A stretch of DNA of 64,000 nucleotides from Sphaerimonospora mesophila NBRC 14179 = JCM 3151 (GCA_001552515.1 BCRI01000003.1:62001-126000); one strand, 5' to 3'; shown: positions 42,962 to 51,731, numbered from the stretch's first letter. Notes: generated from the sequence alone by a model not told the origin. Made by a program: numbers and translations.

Positions 42962-44624
42962 TCTCCACGATGGGCAGGCGGAGCGCGCCCGGCGCGGAGG
43001 CGGGGACGACGGGCCGGACGGGCGCGATCGGCGCGAGCCGTACGTAACGGGAGCCGAGGGCGGGACGCGGATCGGGCTCCCCCCTGTTGGGCCAGAACGC
43101 CATGGCCCGCTCCGCCTGCGCGGTGATGGTGAGCGAGGGGTTCACCCCCAGGTTGGCGGAGATCGCGGAGCCGTCCACGATGTGCAGGCCCTCATAGCCG
43201 TACACCCGGTGATAGGGGTCGATCACACCGGTCTCCGGCGAGTCGCCGATGGCGCAGCCGCCGAGGAAGTGCGCGGTGGCGGGAATGTCGAACAGGTCGA
43301 GCCAGCTTCCCGCCGCCACGCCGCCGATCTCCTGCGCGGCGAGCCGTACGGCCTCGTGACCGGCCGGGATCCAGGTGGGGTTCGGCTCGCCGTGTCCCGG
43401 CCCGGCCCGCAGCCTGCCGCGCCGCGACGTGACGGTGATCGAGTTGTCCTCGGCCTGCATGACGAGGGCGACGATCGCGCGCTCCGACCACCGCCGGAGA
43501 TCGGCCAGCCGGGGCAGCAGATGCGGCCGCCGGAGGACCGCACCGAGGAACTTCAGCCAGCGCGGCGCCCGGCCGCCCCCGTCGATCAGCAGCGTGCGCA
43601 GCGCGGCCATCGCGTTGGAGCCGTCGCCGTACCTGACGGGTTCGATGTGCGTGCGCGGGTCGGGGTGGATGGACGAGGTGATCGCCACGCCGCGGTTGAG
43701 CTTCTCGCCCTCGACCGTGAAGCGTTCGAAGCCGAGCAGCGCCTCGGAGTTCGTCCGGGTGAGCACGCCCAGGCGGGGCGACAGCCGGGGCAGCGTGGTC
43801 GCCCTGAGACGGTGGAGCAGGTGCTGGGTGCCGTACGTTCCGGCCGCGAAGACCACCTGGCGTGCGGTGAGCGTGCGGGCGCGGCCGAACGGGCCGGTAC
43901 GTCGGACCGCGATCTCATAGCCCTCCGCCAGCGGGCGGACGCCGACGACCGTGGTCTCGGGATGGATCTTCGCCCCGGCCTTCTCCGCCAGGTAGAGATA
44001 GTTCTTGATCAGCATGTTCTTGGCGCCGTGCCGGCAGCCCGTCATGCACTCGCCGCATTCTGTGCAGCCGCGGCGGCGCGGTCCCGCCCCGCCGAAGTAC
44101 GGATCGTCGGCCTCGACGCCGGGCTCACCGAAGAAGACGCCGACCGGGGCGAGATGGAAGGTCTCGCCCACGCCCATCCGCTCTGCGACCCGGCGCATCA
44201 CCTCGTCCGCCGGGGTCATCGTGGGGTTGAGCACCGCGCCGAGCATGCGTTTGGCCTGGTCGTAGTAGGGGGCGAGCTCGGCCTTCCAGTCGGTGATGTG
44301 GCTCCACTGGGGGTCGGCGAAGAACGGGTCGAGCGGCTCGTAGAGGGTGTTGGCGTAGACGAGGGAGCCGCCGCCGACCCCGGCTCCGGCCAGGACCATG
44401 ACGCCGCCGGCGCCGCGCAGGACATGGATGCGCTGGATGCCCTTCAGACCGAGCGCCGGGGCCCACAGGAAGTCCCTGGCCCGCCAGGAGTTCTTCGGCA
44501 ATGTCCTTTCGTCGAAGCGGCGGCCGGCCTCGACGACGCCCACCGCGTACCCCTTCTCGGTCAGCCGCAGCGCCGCGACGCTCCCGCCGAACCCCGACCC
44601 GATGACGACGACGTCGTACTCCAT
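42888..44624 (-). CDS. GMC family oxidoreductase (cholesterol oxidase-like)
   Basis: The 578-residue FAD enzyme has the Rossmann motif DVVVIGSGFGGSVAALRL, the GMC-type AGAGVGGGSLVYANTL, and the C-terminal catalytic region HFLGGCAIGDSPETGVIDPY with GLHIVDGSAISANLGVNPSLTI-like closing (as VDGSAISANLGVNPSL). The cysteine-rich CTECGECMTGCRHGAKN could hold an iron-sulfur cluster or zinc and is seen in relatives of actinobacterial cholesterol oxidase. Its substrate is probably a sterol or other hydrophobic alcohol. The ATG lies inside a G-rich run at the edge of the nested palindrome. Confidence 0.87.
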   Translation of the reverse strand: MEYDVVVIGSGFGGSVAALRLTEKGYAVGVVEAGRRFDERTLPKNSWRARDFLWAPALGLKGIQRIHVLRGAGGVMVLAGAGVGGGSLVYANTLYEPLDPFFADPQWSHITDWKAELAPYYDQAKRMLGAVLNPTMTPADEVMRRVAERMGVGETFHLAPVGVFFGEPGVEADDPYFGGAGPRRRGCTECGECMTGCRHGAKNMLIKNYLYLAEKAGAKIHPETTVVGVRPLAEGYEIAVRRTGPFGRARTLTARQVVFAAGTYGTQHLLHRLRATTLPRLSPRLGVLTRTNSEALLGFERFTVEGEKLNRGVAITSSIHPDPRTHIEPVRYGDGSNAMAALRTLLIDGGGRAPRWLKFLGAVLRRPHLLPRLADLRRWSERAIVALVMQAEDNSITVTSRRGRLRAGPGHGEPNPTWIPAGHEAVRLAAQEIGGVAAGSWLDLFDIPATAHFLGGCAIGDSPETGVIDPYHRVYGYEGLHIVDGSAISANLGVNPSLTITAQAERAMAFWPNRGEPDPRPALGSRYVRLAPIAPVRPVVPASAPGALRLPIVEITHSAGKAAEADGSAPRPDGTPHG

Positions 44625-44637
44625 CCCCCCCACCCCT

Positions 44638-44881
44638 CCCCGTGATCTTGTAGTTCCTCGCAGACATCCCATCTGACCTCGCGTTCCCCCCTTCGTGATC
44701 TTGCAATTTCTCGCAGGCGACTTCTCTGACCAGGCATTCGTCTCTCCGTGATCTTGCAATTGCAAGATCACGGAGGGTCGCACCCCGGGTCAAGCGTGCT
44801 GCGTGCGAGTTTCTGCAAGATCACGACACCTGTTCTCCCAGCTCACGCCACCTGTCTGCGAGCAACTACAAGATCACGGGG
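44638..44881. repeat. Concentric (nested) 244-bp palindrome with three layers
   Basis: Three pairs of inverted arms share one centre at 44759/44760. Outer arms are 44638-44666 and 44853-44881 (29 bp, one mismatch). Middle arms are 44694-44718 and 44801-44825 (25 bp, five mismatches). The centre is a perfect 32-bp palindrome, 44744-44775, with no loop. Every arm carries CGTGATCTTG or its complement, spaced about 54 bases apart. It fills the gap between the aldehyde dehydrogenase and GMC oxidoreductase genes, both on the minus strand, and could act as terminator, RNA-processing site or protein-binding array. Confidence 0.92.
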
Positions 44882-44904
44882 GGAGTAGGGGGTGGGGGTG
44901 AGGG

Positions 44905-46461
44905 CTATTTGAGGTGGAGGCGCTTCATCGTTTTGAGGACGGTGGCCAGGGTGTCGGCGTACTTCTCGTAGGTCATGCCGAGGATCGGCTCGAAACCGAG
45001 CCAGGTCGCCTGGCCGGCGACGGTCTGGCCCTCGGTGTACTTGAGCAGCCCTTCCGCCCCGTGGCGGCGGCCGAGGCCCGATGCCTTCATCCCGCCCATC
45101 GGGGCGTCGTACGAGGCCCAGGCAGAGGCGTACCCCTCGTTGATGTTGACCGTGCCGGCCTTGACGCGGGCGGCGAGCGCACGCCCCCTGGCGAGGTCAC
45201 GGGTCCAGATGGAGGCGTTCAGGCCGTACGGCGTGTCGTTGGCCCTCTCGACGACCTCGTCCTCGTCGGCGAAGCGGTGGATCGAGACGACGGGGCCGAA
45301 CGTCTCGTCCCGGCAGACGGCCATGTCCTCGGTGACCCCGTCCAGGATCGTCGGCTCGTAGAACAGCGGGCCGAGGTCGGGCCGCGGCCTGCCCCCCGCC
45401 AGCACCCTGGCCCCCTTGTCCACGGCGTCGGCCACGTGCGCCGACACCGCGTCGAGCTGCCGCCGATAGGTGAGCGAGCCCATCTGCGTGTCCCAGTCGA
45501 GGCTCGGGCCGATGTTCATGTTCCGCACCGTGCGCGCCAGCCTGTCGCAGTACACATCGGCGATCGACTCGTGCACGTAGAGCCGTTCGATCGAGATGCA
45601 GAGCTGGCCGGCGTTGGTGAAGCAGGCCCTGATCGCGCCTTGTACGGCCACGTCCAGGTCCGCGTCGTCGAGCACGATCATCGGGTTCTTGCCGCCGAGC
45701 TCAAGCGAGCAGCCGATGAGCCGCCTGGCGGCCCCCTCGGCGATCTTCCGGCCGGCCCGGGTCGACCCGGTGAACGCGACGTAGTCGGCGCCGTCCAGCA
45801 GCGGGTCGCCGATGTCCGCCGGGTCTCCGATCACGACCTGCCAGAGGTCGCGGGGCATGCCCAGCTCGACGAGCAGGTCGATCGTCCACAGCACGGACAG
45901 CGGCGTCTGCGTGTCGGGTTTGTGCACCACCGCGTTGCCCGCGATCAGCGCCGGAGTCACGTCGCTCACGCCCAGTGCCAGCGGATAGTTCCACGGCGTG
46001 ATCACGGCGACCGCGCCCTTGGGGTGGCGCAGCTCCATGGCCTTGGTGGCGATGGGGAAGATGCCCTGCCGCCGGTGCGGCGCCAGCAACCCGGGCGCGC
46101 GACGGGCGAAGTAGAGCGTGCAGCCGGCCGCGTCGAGCAGCTCCTCGTACGCGTGCCGCCGGGCCTTGCCGGTCTCCCACTGCACGATGTCGAGCAGCTC
46201 GGCGCGGCGGTCGAGCATCGCGTCGTGCAGGCGCAGGAACGGCTCGATCCGCCTGCGGATCGGCAGCGCCGCCCACGCCTCCTGCGCCGCTCTCGCCCTG
46301 GCATAGGCCGTACGGACGTCCTCGGCGGTGGAGATCGGGACCTCGGCCAGCGGCTTCCCGGTGAAGGGTGCCGTGATCTCCTTGGTTTTGCCCTCGGAGG
46401 TGACATGCTTGAGGACCCGATCGACCATCGCGGTGTCGAGTTCCCGAATCTTGGCAGCCAT
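44905..46461 (-). CDS. Aldehyde dehydrogenase, succinate-semialdehyde dehydrogenase type
   Basis: The 518-residue NAD(P)-dependent enzyme has the cofactor segment VAVITPWNYPLALGV, the FTGSTRAGRKIAEGA loop, the general base in LELGGKNPMIVL, and the catalytic Cys in FTNAGQLCISIERLYVH. The last matches the GabD2-like branch that oxidises succinate semialdehyde to succinate, though other aldehydes are possible. It is read toward the GMC oxidoreductase, whose product could be an aldehyde or ketone, but the long palindrome lies between the two. The ATG at 46461 gives family length; no ribosome site is clear. Confidence 0.9.
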   Translation of the reverse strand: MAAKIRELDTAMVDRVLKHVTSEGKTKEITAPFTGKPLAEVPISTAEDVRTAYARARAAQEAWAALPIRRRIEPFLRLHDAMLDRRAELLDIVQWETGKARRHAYEELLDAAGCTLYFARRAPGLLAPHRRQGIFPIATKAMELRHPKGAVAVITPWNYPLALGVSDVTPALIAGNAVVHKPDTQTPLSVLWTIDLLVELGMPRDLWQVVIGDPADIGDPLLDGADYVAFTGSTRAGRKIAEGAARRLIGCSLELGGKNPMIVLDDADLDVAVQGAIRACFTNAGQLCISIERLYVHESIADVYCDRLARTVRNMNIGPSLDWDTQMGSLTYRRQLDAVSAHVADAVDKGARVLAGGRPRPDLGPLFYEPTILDGVTEDMAVCRDETFGPVVSIHRFADEDEVVERANDTPYGLNASIWTRDLARGRALAARVKAGTVNINEGYASAWASYDAPMGGMKASGLGRRHGAEGLLKYTEGQTVAGQATWLGFEPILGMTYEKYADTLATVLKTMKRLHLK

Positions 46462-46625
46462 GCCGGAAGAATATTCCGGTGACGGGAGCCTGGCTACCGG
46501 TCGGTAAGACCCGATGTCTGGGCGTCCCCGGCGGATACGCCGGCCGTCGGCAAGAGAACCACACCCCCTGGGGCTCCTTGACAGCGATCCTCCCAAAAGG
46601 TTCGTTCCCGTGTAATCATCGGATC

Positions 46626-47750
46626 GTGGGACACGAGGTGCAGCCCGACCCGGCGATAAACTCGCTTTCGTCCTACCTCTATCGAAGGATCCGCCTGGCC
46701 ACGTCGGCTTTTCTGCTGCTCATCCTCATGCTGTGGCCCGACTTCGTCAGCCGGCGACCGGACCTGCCGCAATCGCTGATCGCCGTCGGCGGCCTGGTCG
46801 TGTTCTGCGTCTCGTACGTGCGGGTGGTGTTCCGCTCCATACCCCCATCCGGACGGCTGAGCACGCCGTGGGCGCTGGCGGGCGTCGCGGTCAGCGGGCT
46901 GGCGCTCATCCCCGAACTTCCGGACGTCTGGATCTATTATTTCCCTTTTTATCTCACGACCTGTCTCGTCATCACCCGACGTTCCTACGCCACGCTGCTG
47001 TCCGGCACGGGCGTTCTCCTGCTCGTCGTCACGGCCATCGGGATCGCGCGCGGGCTGACCCCGCTCCGCCTCGGCGTGCTGGCGACGCAGCTGGCCGTCT
47101 TCTCCCTCACCCTGACCGGCATCCACCGGGTGCTGGAGTTCATCATCACCCAATGGAGAACCCAGAAGGCGGCGGAACGACTCGCCACGGAACGCGAACG
47201 CCGGCGGCTCGCCCGCGACCTGCACGATGTCGTCGGACGCAACCTGGTCGCCCTCGCCATGCGAACCGAGGTGGTGGCGCAGCGTGAGCCCCACGACGGC
47301 ATGAAGGAGGAGCTCCACCACCTCGCGGCGCTGGCGCGCACCACGTTGAACAGCACGCTGGCGGTGGTGGAGGAGATGCGGGCGCCGGACATCGCCGCCG
47401 AGCTGGGAGAGGCTCGGGAACTGCTGGGATGGGCCGGGATCGACCTGACCGTGTCCGGCGACCGGGCGGAGGCGCACCGGCGGGCGCCGTTCGCCTGGTT
47501 CGTCCGGGAGGCCGTCACCAACGTGGTCAAGCACAGCCAGGCGCGGACGTGCCGGGTGATCTTCGGTCCCGGCCGGCTGACCGTGGAGGACGACGGACGG
47601 CCCGCGTGGCCGATCGTGCCGGGCGCCGGGCTCACCGGGATGCGGGAACGGCTGGAGCAGGCCGGCGGCGAACTGCGCATCGAGCGTTCGGAGGAAGGTG
47701 GCATCCGGGTGATCGCGAGTCTCGCGGAAGAGGGATGGTCGCATGCCTGA
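46626..47750 (+). CDS. Sensor histidine kinase (NarL-partner type)
   Basis: The 374-residue protein has six or so N-terminal membrane helices (about 20-165), an H box in RRRLARDLHDVVGRNLVALA, and an ATPase domain with N box REAVTNVVKHS and G2 GAGLTGMRERLEQAGG. The classic DxGxG G1 box is altered to EDDGRPAWP. The response regulator gene overlaps it by 8 bases. Standing directly upstream of the RiPP operon, the pair is its likely regulator. The start is GTG; the ribosome site is weak. Confidence 0.88.
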   Translation: MGHEVQPDPAINSLSSYLYRRIRLATSAFLLLILMLWPDFVSRRPDLPQSLIAVGGLVVFCVSYVRVVFRSIPPSGRLSTPWALAGVAVSGLALIPELPDVWIYYFPFYLTTCLVITRRSYATLLSGTGVLLLVVTAIGIARGLTPLRLGVLATQLAVFSLTLTGIHRVLEFIITQWRTQKAAERLATERERRRLARDLHDVVGRNLVALAMRTEVVAQREPHDGMKEELHHLAALARTTLNSTLAVVEEMRAPDIAAELGEARELLGWAGIDLTVSGDRAEAHRRAPFAWFVREAVTNVVKHSQARTCRVIFGPGRLTVEDDGRPAWPIVPGAGLTGMRERLEQAGGELRIERSEEGGIRVIASLAEEGWSHA

Positions 47751-48384
47751 TTCACCGCTGAGCATCCTCATCGTGGAGGATCAGATCCTGATCCGGGACG
47801 CGCTCGAGCAACTGCTGTCGGGCTATTCGGGACTGGAGGTCGTCGGCACGGCGGGGAGCGTGCGAGACGCGGTGTCGATGGGTTCGGCGGTCCGGCCGCA
47901 CGTCGCGCTGGTGGATCTGCACCTGCCGGAGGCGCCGGGGGCGGACGAGTCGTCGGCCAGCGGAGTGGAGGTGGTCGCCGCGATGAAGCGCTGCTCTCCC
48001 CTGACGCATTGCCTGATCCTCTCCGCGTACCGCGAGCCCGGCTCACTGCGTGCGGCGCTCTCCGCGGGCGCCTGCGGCTACCTGGTCAAGGACGCCTCAC
48101 CGATCGAGCTGGTGACCGCGATCAGGCAGGCGGCCCACGGCGAGGTCGTGATCGACGACAGGCTCGCCGCGCGGATCGCCCTGGCCAAGCCCTGCCCGCT
48201 CACGCCGCAGGAGCTGGCGGTGCTGCGGCACGCGCGCGAGGTGCTCACGATCGCGGAGATCGCGAAAATCATGCGTCTCAGCGCCGGGACCGTGCGCAAC
48301 TACATCACCCGGGCCATCCACAAGACCGGTGCGCGCAACCGGCACGAGGCGGTGCGGATCGCCGCGGACAACGACTGGCTCTGA
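47743..48384 (+). CDS. LuxR/NarL-type response regulator
   Basis: The 213-residue protein has a receiver domain (SILIVEDQILIRDALEQLL; phospho-Asp in VALVDLHLPEAPG) and an HTH (LTPQELAVLRHAREVLTIAE, then IMRLSAGTVRNYITRAIHKT). The receiver has a short insertion after the phospho-Asp loop. It ends 310 bases before the RiPP precursor gene and probably controls that promoter. Confidence 0.9.
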   Translation: MPDSPLSILIVEDQILIRDALEQLLSGYSGLEVVGTAGSVRDAVSMGSAVRPHVALVDLHLPEAPGADESSASGVEVVAAMKRCSPLTHCLILSAYREPGSLRAALSAGACGYLVKDASPIELVTAIRQAAHGEVVIDDRLAARIALAKPCPLTPQELAVLRHAREVLTIAEIAKIMRLSAGTVRNYITRAIHKTGARNRHEAVRIAADNDWL

Positions 48385-48694
48385 GCGCGATATCGCCGGC
48401 GTGCGCGGGCGCGGTGTCGTCTGTCATCGCCGTACGGGCCTCCCTCGCCGGGCGCGGACTCGTCCGTCTCCGGACTTTACGGCGGATATCCGCGAAACGG
48501 ACAGGTCGTTCCGACACCATTTTTCGGTGATATTTGTCACCAATGCTGTGGCCGAATCATCACTATTGACAGCCGTTTACCCCATGTAATGATCGATTCG
48601 TCAGTCACGAACGGAGCCTTTCCGAAGCGATCGGGACTCGCCCAGCGGTCGCGAATTGTTCGGAAGGCCCGGGACGGAGGGAGGTGAAAACGGC
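48385..48694 (+). promoter_or_regulatory. 310-bp region upstream of the RiPP precursor, with a candidate promoter
   Basis: No gene is seen. The right half (from about 48520) is much more AT-rich than the surroundings. TTGACA at 48566-48571 is a perfect -35 box, and TAATGA at 48587-48592 is a possible -10, spaced 15 bases apart, giving a leader of nearly 100 bases. A strong ribosome site, GGAGGGAGGTGA, ends 9 bases before the precursor ATG, as expected for an abundantly made peptide. Confidence 0.5.
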
Positions 48695-48856
48695 ATGAAG
48701 CTTGAAAGCACAGCCACGATCGACCACCGCAGCATGACTGCGCAGCCGCTCGGCGCCGGCCTGTCCGGCGCTGGATTCGGCGTGGTCGTTCCGGGCGCCT
48801 CGTCGTGCTGCGCGGGCTGCACCTCCAGCTCGTGCGGCACCATCGTGCGGCCGTAG
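48695..48856 (+). CDS. RiPP precursor peptide (azole-type, Sag-like)
   Basis: The 53-residue peptide has a leader with no cysteine and a C-terminal core rich in Cys and Ser: ASSCCAGCTSSSCGTIVRP, residues 35-53. After Ala35 the core holds 4 Cys, 5 Ser and 2 Thr, eleven residues that a YcaO enzyme could cyclise to azoles. Just before it is a Gly-rich stretch, with F28-x3-V32 resembling the FxxxB leader motif of Sag-type peptides. The cut site cannot be fixed; near residue 35 is likely. It is followed at once by all the parts of a cyclodehydratase system. I did not recognise the core among known azole peptides. Confidence 0.87.
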   Translation: MKLESTATIDHRSMTAQPLGAGLSGAGFGVVVPGASSCCAGCTSSSCGTIVRP

Positions 48857-48940
48857 CTCGAAGCGGAGCCCGGAAGCCAGGAGCCTTCGGGCTCCGCCCC
48901 GGCAGAAACCGACCACCGGCAGGAAGTGCGGTTCCAGCTA

Positions 48941-49519
48941 ATGGAAAACACCACGGAAATCGACGTCTCCGCCATTCCGAAGCCCGTTCTCATCAACATT
49001 CCGGTCGACGACATGGAGCGCGGTCTCGAGTTCTACCGGACTTTTCTCGGAATGCCGCTCGCACGTTCCCTCTCCTACGAGATCTCCTATCACGCGCCGG
49101 TGTCGAGCGACGGAATACTGCTCACGGTGAACAAACGCAGGTTCCCCGGCGAGTCCGTCACGATCTATTTCCATGTGACCGACCTGGACGCGACGCTCAA
49201 GAAGATCGCCGAGTTCGGCGGCGAGGTGACCGCCGGGCCGTACGACCTTCCGCTGCCCAAGCAGATCAAGCCGGAGTTCCAGGAGCAGTTCCGCGACAGC
49301 CCGTTCTACCGCGGCGACGCCGGCGACTCGATGGGCCGGGGCGCCAGCGTGGCCGACGCCGACGGGAACCGATTCGGGCTCGTCGAGTTCAGTGCATGGG
49401 CGCACGCGACCTTCCGGCTGGGCGAGTACGCGAGCCCGGTCACGGCCGAGCAGCTCGTCGACCAGTCGATCGCGCTGAACCGGCAGGTGCCCCCGCCCAC
49501 CGAGATCTTCCAGGAGTGA
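48941..49519 (+). CDS. VOC-fold protein in the RiPP operon
   Basis: The 192-residue protein has a VOC fold: VLINIPVDDMERGLEFYRTF in the first half and SVADADGNRFGLVEFSAWAH in the second. A C-terminal extension ends PPPTEIFQE. It may bind the peptide product (self-protection, as in bleomycin binding) or act as a tailoring enzyme; neither is shown. The ATG is 15 bases after AGGAAG; an in-frame GTG lies at 48926. It is unlike the VOC protein at 12543. Confidence 0.83.
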   Translation: MENTTEIDVSAIPKPVLINIPVDDMERGLEFYRTFLGMPLARSLSYEISYHAPVSSDGILLTVNKRRFPGESVTIYFHVTDLDATLKKIAEFGGEVTAGPYDLPLPKQIKPEFQEQFRDSPFYRGDAGDSMGRGASVADADGNRFGLVEFSAWAHATFRLGEYASPVTAEQLVDQSIALNRQVPPPTEIFQE

Positions 49520-49527
49520 GCGCGGCG

Positions 49528-50445
49528 ATGGACCACACCGATCCCGAGCTGGCCCAGTCGAGCGCGGGGGTCAGCGCGTACCGGCTGCTCAGCCCGGGCC
49601 TGTCGGCCGTGGGCCTGCGCACCCACCAGGCCCGCTACGACAACCTGGGCGAACCCGCGTTCCCGCGGCCCGCCGAGGAGTTCATCGTCGCGAGCCGCTT
49701 CGCGCCCTGGGACCGCGAGGCCCAGCTCTCCGGAGCCGACTACTTCGGCGACGTGATGGCCACCGCGCTGTCCGTCATCGATCACGAGTCGGTCCCCGAC
49801 GCCGACCGGGTCGAGCTGCCGCCGCCGCTGTCGGTGTCGATCGCCCTGGACGAGGCGGTCGTCCGGCGGCGCAGCGTGCGCAGATACACCGGCGACCCGG
49901 TGTCCCTCGCCGAGATCGGCACGCTGCTGCGCTTCGCCGCCGGCGTCACGGGCGAGGCCGACGCCGAGCTGATGCGGGGCGGCGGCGCCACGTTCCGGTT
50001 CCGTGCGGTGCCGAGCGGCGGCGGGCTCTACCCCGTGGAGGTCCACCTCGCCGCGCTGGACGTGCCCGAGCTCGACGTCGGCACCTACCGCTACAGCCCG
50101 GTGGAGGACGTGCTGGTCCGCACCGGAGACCGGGCCGTGGTGGACCGGCTGCGCGACTCGTTCGCCATCCCCGGCGAGATCATCTCCATCGACAGCGCCG
50201 CCGCCGTCGTCCTGCTCATCGCCAGACCGTGGCGGTCGATGCGCAAGTACGGCCCGCGCGGGATGCGCTTCGTGCTGCACGAGTGCGGCGGCATCGCCCA
50301 GAACGTCCATCTGACCGCCACCGGGTTCGGTCTCGGCACGACCGACTGCTCCAGCTATGTGGACGACCACGCGAACGAGGCGCTCGGCCTGGACGGCGTG
50401 CTGTCCTTCCTCGCTCACACGATCTTCGTCGGATGGCCGGGATGA
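49528..50445 (+). CDS. SagB-type FMN-dependent azoline dehydrogenase
   Basis: The 305-residue protein has a nitroreductase-like FMN domain with the SagB marks RRRSVRRYTGDPVSLAEIGT, VPSGGGLYPVEVHLA and a C-terminal ECGGIAQNVHLTATGFGLGT-like helix (as CGGIAQNVHLTATGFGLG). SagB enzymes oxidise azolines made by YcaO to aromatic azoles, so the product should contain thiazoles or oxazoles. It follows the VOC gene by 8 bases and overlaps the radical SAM gene by 4 (ATGA). Confidence 0.93.
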   Translation: MDHTDPELAQSSAGVSAYRLLSPGLSAVGLRTHQARYDNLGEPAFPRPAEEFIVASRFAPWDREAQLSGADYFGDVMATALSVIDHESVPDADRVELPPPLSVSIALDEAVVRRRSVRRYTGDPVSLAEIGTLLRFAAGVTGEADAELMRGGGATFRFRAVPSGGGLYPVEVHLAALDVPELDVGTYRYSPVEDVLVRTGDRAVVDRLRDSFAIPGEIISIDSAAAVVLLIARPWRSMRKYGPRGMRFVLHECGGIAQNVHLTATGFGLGTTDCSSYVDDHANEALGLDGVLSFLAHTIFVGWPG

Positions 50446-51677
50446 CCGGGACGACGACCGGGACACGACCGCTGTTGATCTACGTGCACGTGCCGTTCTG
50501 CAGCTCCAAGTGTCACTTCTGCGACTGGGTGACCGAGATTCCCACGTCAGAGCTGCTGCTCCGGCCGGCCGACGTCCCCCGGCGGGCGTACATCGACGCG
50601 CTCTGCCGGGAGATCAGGGAGCGGGGCGCCGAGCTGTCCGACCTCGGCTACCGCCCGGCCATCATGTACTGGGGCGGCGGCACGGCCAGCATCCTCGCCG
50701 AGCACGAGATCGCGCGGATCGGCGAGGCGCTGCACGAGGTGTTCGACATGTCGCGGCCGCTCGACGAGGCGACCATCGAGTGCAGCCCGGAGAGCCTGAC
50801 CCTCGCCAAACTGACCGCCTTCCGCGACGTCGGCTTCCGCCGGTGGAGCAGCGGCGTGCAGTCCTTCGACGAACGGAGACTGCGCCGGCTGGGCCGCAGC
50901 CATGACGCGACGCAGGCGCGACACGCGGTCCACCTCGCGGCGGAGGCGGGATTCGAGGACCGGTCCATCGACCTGATCTGCGGCCTGCCGGGCGAGGACC
51001 TCGACGAGGTCGAGGCGTCCGTACGCGCCGCCCTCGAACTGCCGGTGACGCACGTCGCGTTGTACCCGTACCGGCCCGCGCACGGGACGGTGCTGCGGCG
51101 GCAGGTGACCCGCGGCACCACCGCCATGCTGCGCGCCGAGCAGAAGAAGGCGTACGCCCGGGCGGCCGGGCTGCTGACGGAAGCGGGACTCCCCGAGTAC
51201 GCGATGAGCCATTTCGGCCACCACCGCTGCCTCAGCGACCTGGCCTACTTCCAGCTCAGGATGGACTGGGTGGGCTTCGGCTCCGGCGCCACCTCCCTGA
51301 TCGGCGGCGAGTACCTCGCCCATCGACGCGGTTTCCTGACCGCCTACAACCGGGACCCGCTGCGCTTCGACGAGCGCTACCCCGCCGCATCCCCGGCCAT
51401 CGCGGCCCGGTTCCTGTACCAGTCGCTCACCACGTTCGAGGGCGCCTCGCGGTCGCTGTGGCGGGAGCGGACCGGCACCGAGCTGGACGAGGTCCTGACC
51501 CTGGGCCCCTGCCGACACCTGCTCGGCTTCCTGGAACGGGTGGCCGACGTGCACTCGGACGAGGAGGGCGTACGGCTCGGCCGCGACCAGATCACGGACG
51601 CCTTCATCGACCTGCAGTTCGCCGGGATCGCCGGAACCGGCGGAGCCGAGCCCCAGGCCGCGGCGCTGCTGGGCTGA
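50442..51677 (+). CDS. HemN-like radical SAM enzyme in the RiPP operon
   Basis: The 411-residue protein starts LLIYVHVPFCSSKCHFCDW, the radical SAM CxxxCxxC cluster motif in its HemN context, followed by MYWGGGTASI and ECSPESLTLAK. A HemN-type C-terminal domain is likely. Class C radical SAM methyltransferases of thiopeptides share this architecture and methylate thiazoles or move indole groups, so a carbon-methylation or similar step is the best guess. Heme synthesis is less likely because all neighbours are RiPP genes. It overlaps the SagB stop by 4 bases. Confidence 0.87.
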   Translation: MTGTTTGTRPLLIYVHVPFCSSKCHFCDWVTEIPTSELLLRPADVPRRAYIDALCREIRERGAELSDLGYRPAIMYWGGGTASILAEHEIARIGEALHEVFDMSRPLDEATIECSPESLTLAKLTAFRDVGFRRWSSGVQSFDERRLRRLGRSHDATQARHAVHLAAEAGFEDRSIDLICGLPGEDLDEVEASVRAALELPVTHVALYPYRPAHGTVLRRQVTRGTTAMLRAEQKKAYARAAGLLTEAGLPEYAMSHFGHHRCLSDLAYFQLRMDWVGFGSGATSLIGGEYLAHRRGFLTAYNRDPLRFDERYPAASPAIAARFLYQSLTTFEGASRSLWRERTGTELDEVLTLGPCRHLLGFLERVADVHSDEEGVRLGRDQITDAFIDLQFAGIAGTGGAEPQAAALLG

Positions 51678-51731
51678 CCGCGCGCGACCGGCGGAACGCC
51701 GCGATGCGGCCCTTGAGGAAGGAATGTCAGC

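Noticed and set aside
50442..51677. Coproporphyrinogen III oxidase (hemN/hemW) as a heme gene
   Set aside because: The N-terminal motif is HemN-like, but the gene overlaps sagB and lies inside the RiPP operon without other heme genes, so a tailoring role is more likely.
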